From: Dongia rigui
Lineage (GTDB): Bacteria; Pseudomonadota; Alphaproteobacteria; Dongiales; Dongiaceae
DNA: 64,000 bases
Direction of reading: 5' to 3'
Assembly: GCF_034044635.1 (NCBI RefSeq)
Contig: NZ_JAXCLX010000002.1
Span: forward strand, 496,001-560,000
Of the stretch, positions 62,553-64,000 are shown one piece after another. How positions within the stretch are numbered: position 1 is the stretch's first letter; each line of letters begins with the position of its first letter. The position numbers were made by a program, and so were the translations under genes. The notes below the pieces were generated by a model. The model saw nothing but the letters and a program-made list of their open reading frames with translations. It did no database searches and was not told the DNA's origin.

Positions 62553-63482
62553 ATGGATTGGTTTCCATATTTCCTGCAGCAGCTGATCAACGGGCTCACG
62601 CTCGGATCCATCTACGGTCTCATCGCCATCGGCTACACGATGGTCTACGGCATCATCGGCATGGTCAACTTCGCCCATGGCGACGTCTACATGATCGGCG
62701 CCTTCCAGGCGATGATCGTGTTCCTGCTCTGCGGCACGCTCGGCATTTCATGGGTGCCGCTGCAATTGCTGCTGATGCTCGTGGTCTCCATGATCCTGAC
62801 CGCGGCCTACGGTTGGACAGTCGAACGCATCGCCTATCGACCCTTGCGTGGCGCACCGCGTCTTGCCCCCCTCATCACCGCTATCGGCATGTCGATCTTC
62901 CTGCAGAACTACGTGCAGCTGGTGCAGGGCCCGCGCCCCAAACCGATTGAATCGATCATCAGCGGCGGCGTGCCCTTGATGACCCGCAGCGACGGCAGCT
63001 TTACCGTTCAGCTAGGCTGGATGCAGATCATCATCATCCTGGCCACCGTCGTGCTGATGGCGGGCTTCACGCTCCTCATTACACGCACCTCGCTGGGCCG
63101 TGCGCAGCGTGCTTGCGAGCAGGACATGAAGATGGCCTCGCTCTTGGGCGTCAATGTCGACCGTACCATCTCCATGACCTTTGTCATGGGAGCCGGCCTT
63201 GCCGCCATCGCCGGTACAATGGTGACCCTCTATTACGGCAACAATGATTTCTACATGGGCTTCCTCGCCGGCATCAAAGCCTTCACCGCGGCGGTGCTTG
63301 GCGGCATCGGCTCGCTTCCCGGCGCCATGCTCGGCGGTGTGCTGCTCGGCCTCATCGAGGCGATGTGGTCGGCCTATTTCTTTGCCGAATATAAAGACGT
63401 CGCGGCCTTTGGCGTGCTGGTCCTGGTGCTGATCTTCCGCCCGACCGGCCTCCTTGGGCGACCTGAAGTGGAAAAGGTCTGA
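62553..63482 (+). CDS. livH: branched-chain amino acid ABC transporter permease LivH
   Basis: A 309-residue permease. It begins FLQQLINGLTLGSIYGLIAI and GYTMVYGIIGMVNFAHGDVY, the LivH signature. The EAA-like loop region RAQRACEQDMKMASLLGVNV and GGIGSLPGAMLGGVLLGLIE follow. I start at ATG 62553 behind AGAGGAG; the longer frame upstream is not membrane-like. With LivM it forms the membrane channel for branched-chain or related amino acids. No LivK binding-protein gene is upstream in the window. Confidence 0.94.
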   Translation: MDWFPYFLQQLINGLTLGSIYGLIAIGYTMVYGIIGMVNFAHGDVYMIGAFQAMIVFLLCGTLGISWVPLQLLLMLVVSMILTAAYGWTVERIAYRPLRGAPRLAPLITAIGMSIFLQNYVQLVQGPRPKPIESIISGGVPLMTRSDGSFTVQLGWMQIIIILATVVLMAGFTLLITRTSLGRAQRACEQDMKMASLLGVNVDRTISMTFVMGAGLAAIAGTMVTLYYGNNDFYMGFLAGIKAFTAAVLGGIGSLPGAMLGGVLLGLIEAMWSAYFFAEYKDVAAFGVLVLVLIFRPTGLLGRPEVEKV

Positions 63483-63486
63483 CGCC

Positions 63487-64000
63487 ATGACTGACACGAC
63501 CCTTTCCGCTGGTCCCAAGGCGCCGTCTCCGCTTGTCGAAGCGGCAAAGGATGCGGTCTTCGCCGCCATCCTGGTTTTCCTGCTGAGCTGGCTGATGATC
63601 GGCTATCAGACCCAGGTCCTTCAGGGCCAGCCAATGAGCTATGTCACGCGCTACAGCGATGTGCTGTGGGCCGTGATTCTGATTCCGGCCGGCCGTTTCC
63701 TGATGACGCTGACCCGGTTCGACCGGACTTTGCCGGCCATCGTTGGCGGTGCCCTCGGCTTCATCTACCTCTTCATTCCCGGCGTACTGGGCGTGCTCGA
63801 GTTGCCGGTCTATGGCGAATTCTTCGTCACCGCCGATCCGTTGCAGCCGGATATCCTGCCCTTCGAGCAGCCGATGGTGAACGTGATCTTCGGCATCGGC
63901 GCGTTCTTCGTGCTGGTGGCAGGCGCCCGCGCACGTCGCAAGAAGGCGGTTGGCCTCCACACGCTGGAAGTCCGTGAAGCAGCCGAGGCGCGACAGGCGC
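63487..64000 (+). CDS. livM: branched-chain amino acid ABC transporter permease LivM (5' part)
   Basis: The frame is cut by the right edge after 171 codons. It begins after a four-base gap from livH. The N-terminal part has several hydrophobic segments (AVFAAILVFLLSWLMIGYQT, VLWAVILIPAGRFLMTL) as in the extended N-terminus of high-affinity LivM proteins. The core LivM motifs lie beyond the window, so the call rests on position and topology. Confidence 0.85.
   Translation, partial: MTDTTLSAGPKAPSPLVEAAKDAVFAAILVFLLSWLMIGYQTQVLQGQPMSYVTRYSDVLWAVILIPAGRFLMTLTRFDRTLPAIVGGALGFIYLFIPGVLGVLELPVYGEFFVTADPLQPDILPFEQPMVNVIFGIGAFFVLVAGARARRKKAVGLHTLEVREAAEARQA

Overview
The window is a GC-rich, gene-dense chromosomal segment. 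It reads as an alphaproteobacterium, most likely a free-living motile member of the Rhodospirillales or a relative. The reasons are several genes of alphaproteobacterial type (an LdtR-like MarR regulator, DUF1491 and DUF6898 proteins), Ate/Bpt and YajQ proteins, SAM-II type riboswitches, a PspF-PspABC locus, and a heavy load of TRAP, Pot and Liv uptake systems. I see no tRNA, rRNA, insertion sequence, phage gene or CRISPR array. The taxonomic call is an inference from gene content.

Layout. (1) 1-9.3 kb, organosulfur metabolism: a GMC flavoprotein (candidate isethionate dehydrogenase), a TauR-like MocR regulator, sulfoacetaldehyde acetyltransferase Xsc, an LLM flavin monooxygenase with a sodium symporter and a small membrane protein, and a TauE-type exporter. 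(2) 9.3-11.9 kb: an ECF sigma factor, a membrane anti-sigma factor and a secreted subtilisin-like protease in one operon. (3) 12.1-15.8 kb: corA and a sigma-54 driven phage-shock locus (pspF, an undescribed 54-residue protein, pspABC). (4) 15.9-24.9 kb: a long minus-strand run with a DUF1491 protein, a TPP enzyme, an amidase, an ABC importer whose ATP-binding subunit has lost every catalytic motif, GNAT, YajQ and MATE genes. (5) 25.2-27.2 kb: a c-di-GMP phosphodiesterase with degenerate receiver and GGDEF parts. (6) 27.3-34.2 kb: a putrescine-type Pot importer with two lipoprotein binding proteins, plus N-carbamoylputrescine amidase. (7) 34.4-39.7 kb: a TRAP transporter with two binding proteins and a LysE exporter. 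(8) 39.9-46.8 kb: bpt, RDD, motAB, a penicillin-acylase family hydrolase and a CoA-transferase. (9) 47-51.7 kb: an ornithine-decarboxylase-fold enzyme coupled to two hydrolases, hemB, and two tandem paralogous small proteins. (10) 51.8-53.9 kb: metY and a cysteine-less OsmC-like gene behind two tandem SAM-II-like aptamers. (11) 53.9-60.4 kb: a HIBCH-like hydrolase, an LdtR-like regulator, and a pseudaminic-acid segment containing a three-domain Pse fusion. (12) 60.7-64 kb: glutaryl-CoA dehydrogenase and the start of a Liv transporter operon.

Working together: region 1 could oxidise isethionate to sulfoacetaldehyde, cleave it to acetyl phosphate and sulfite, and export the sulfite. The Pot genes, aguB and the decarboxylase point to polyamine turnover. 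The pse genes probably glycosylate flagellin or a surface glycan, in a cell whose stator genes are also in the window. The strongest leads are the tandem riboswitch with its terminator, the motif-less ABC ATPase, the Pse tri-fusion, the extra first gene of the psp operon, and the anti-sigma/protease pairing. Start codons were re-chosen by hand in many places, and the alternatives are stated.
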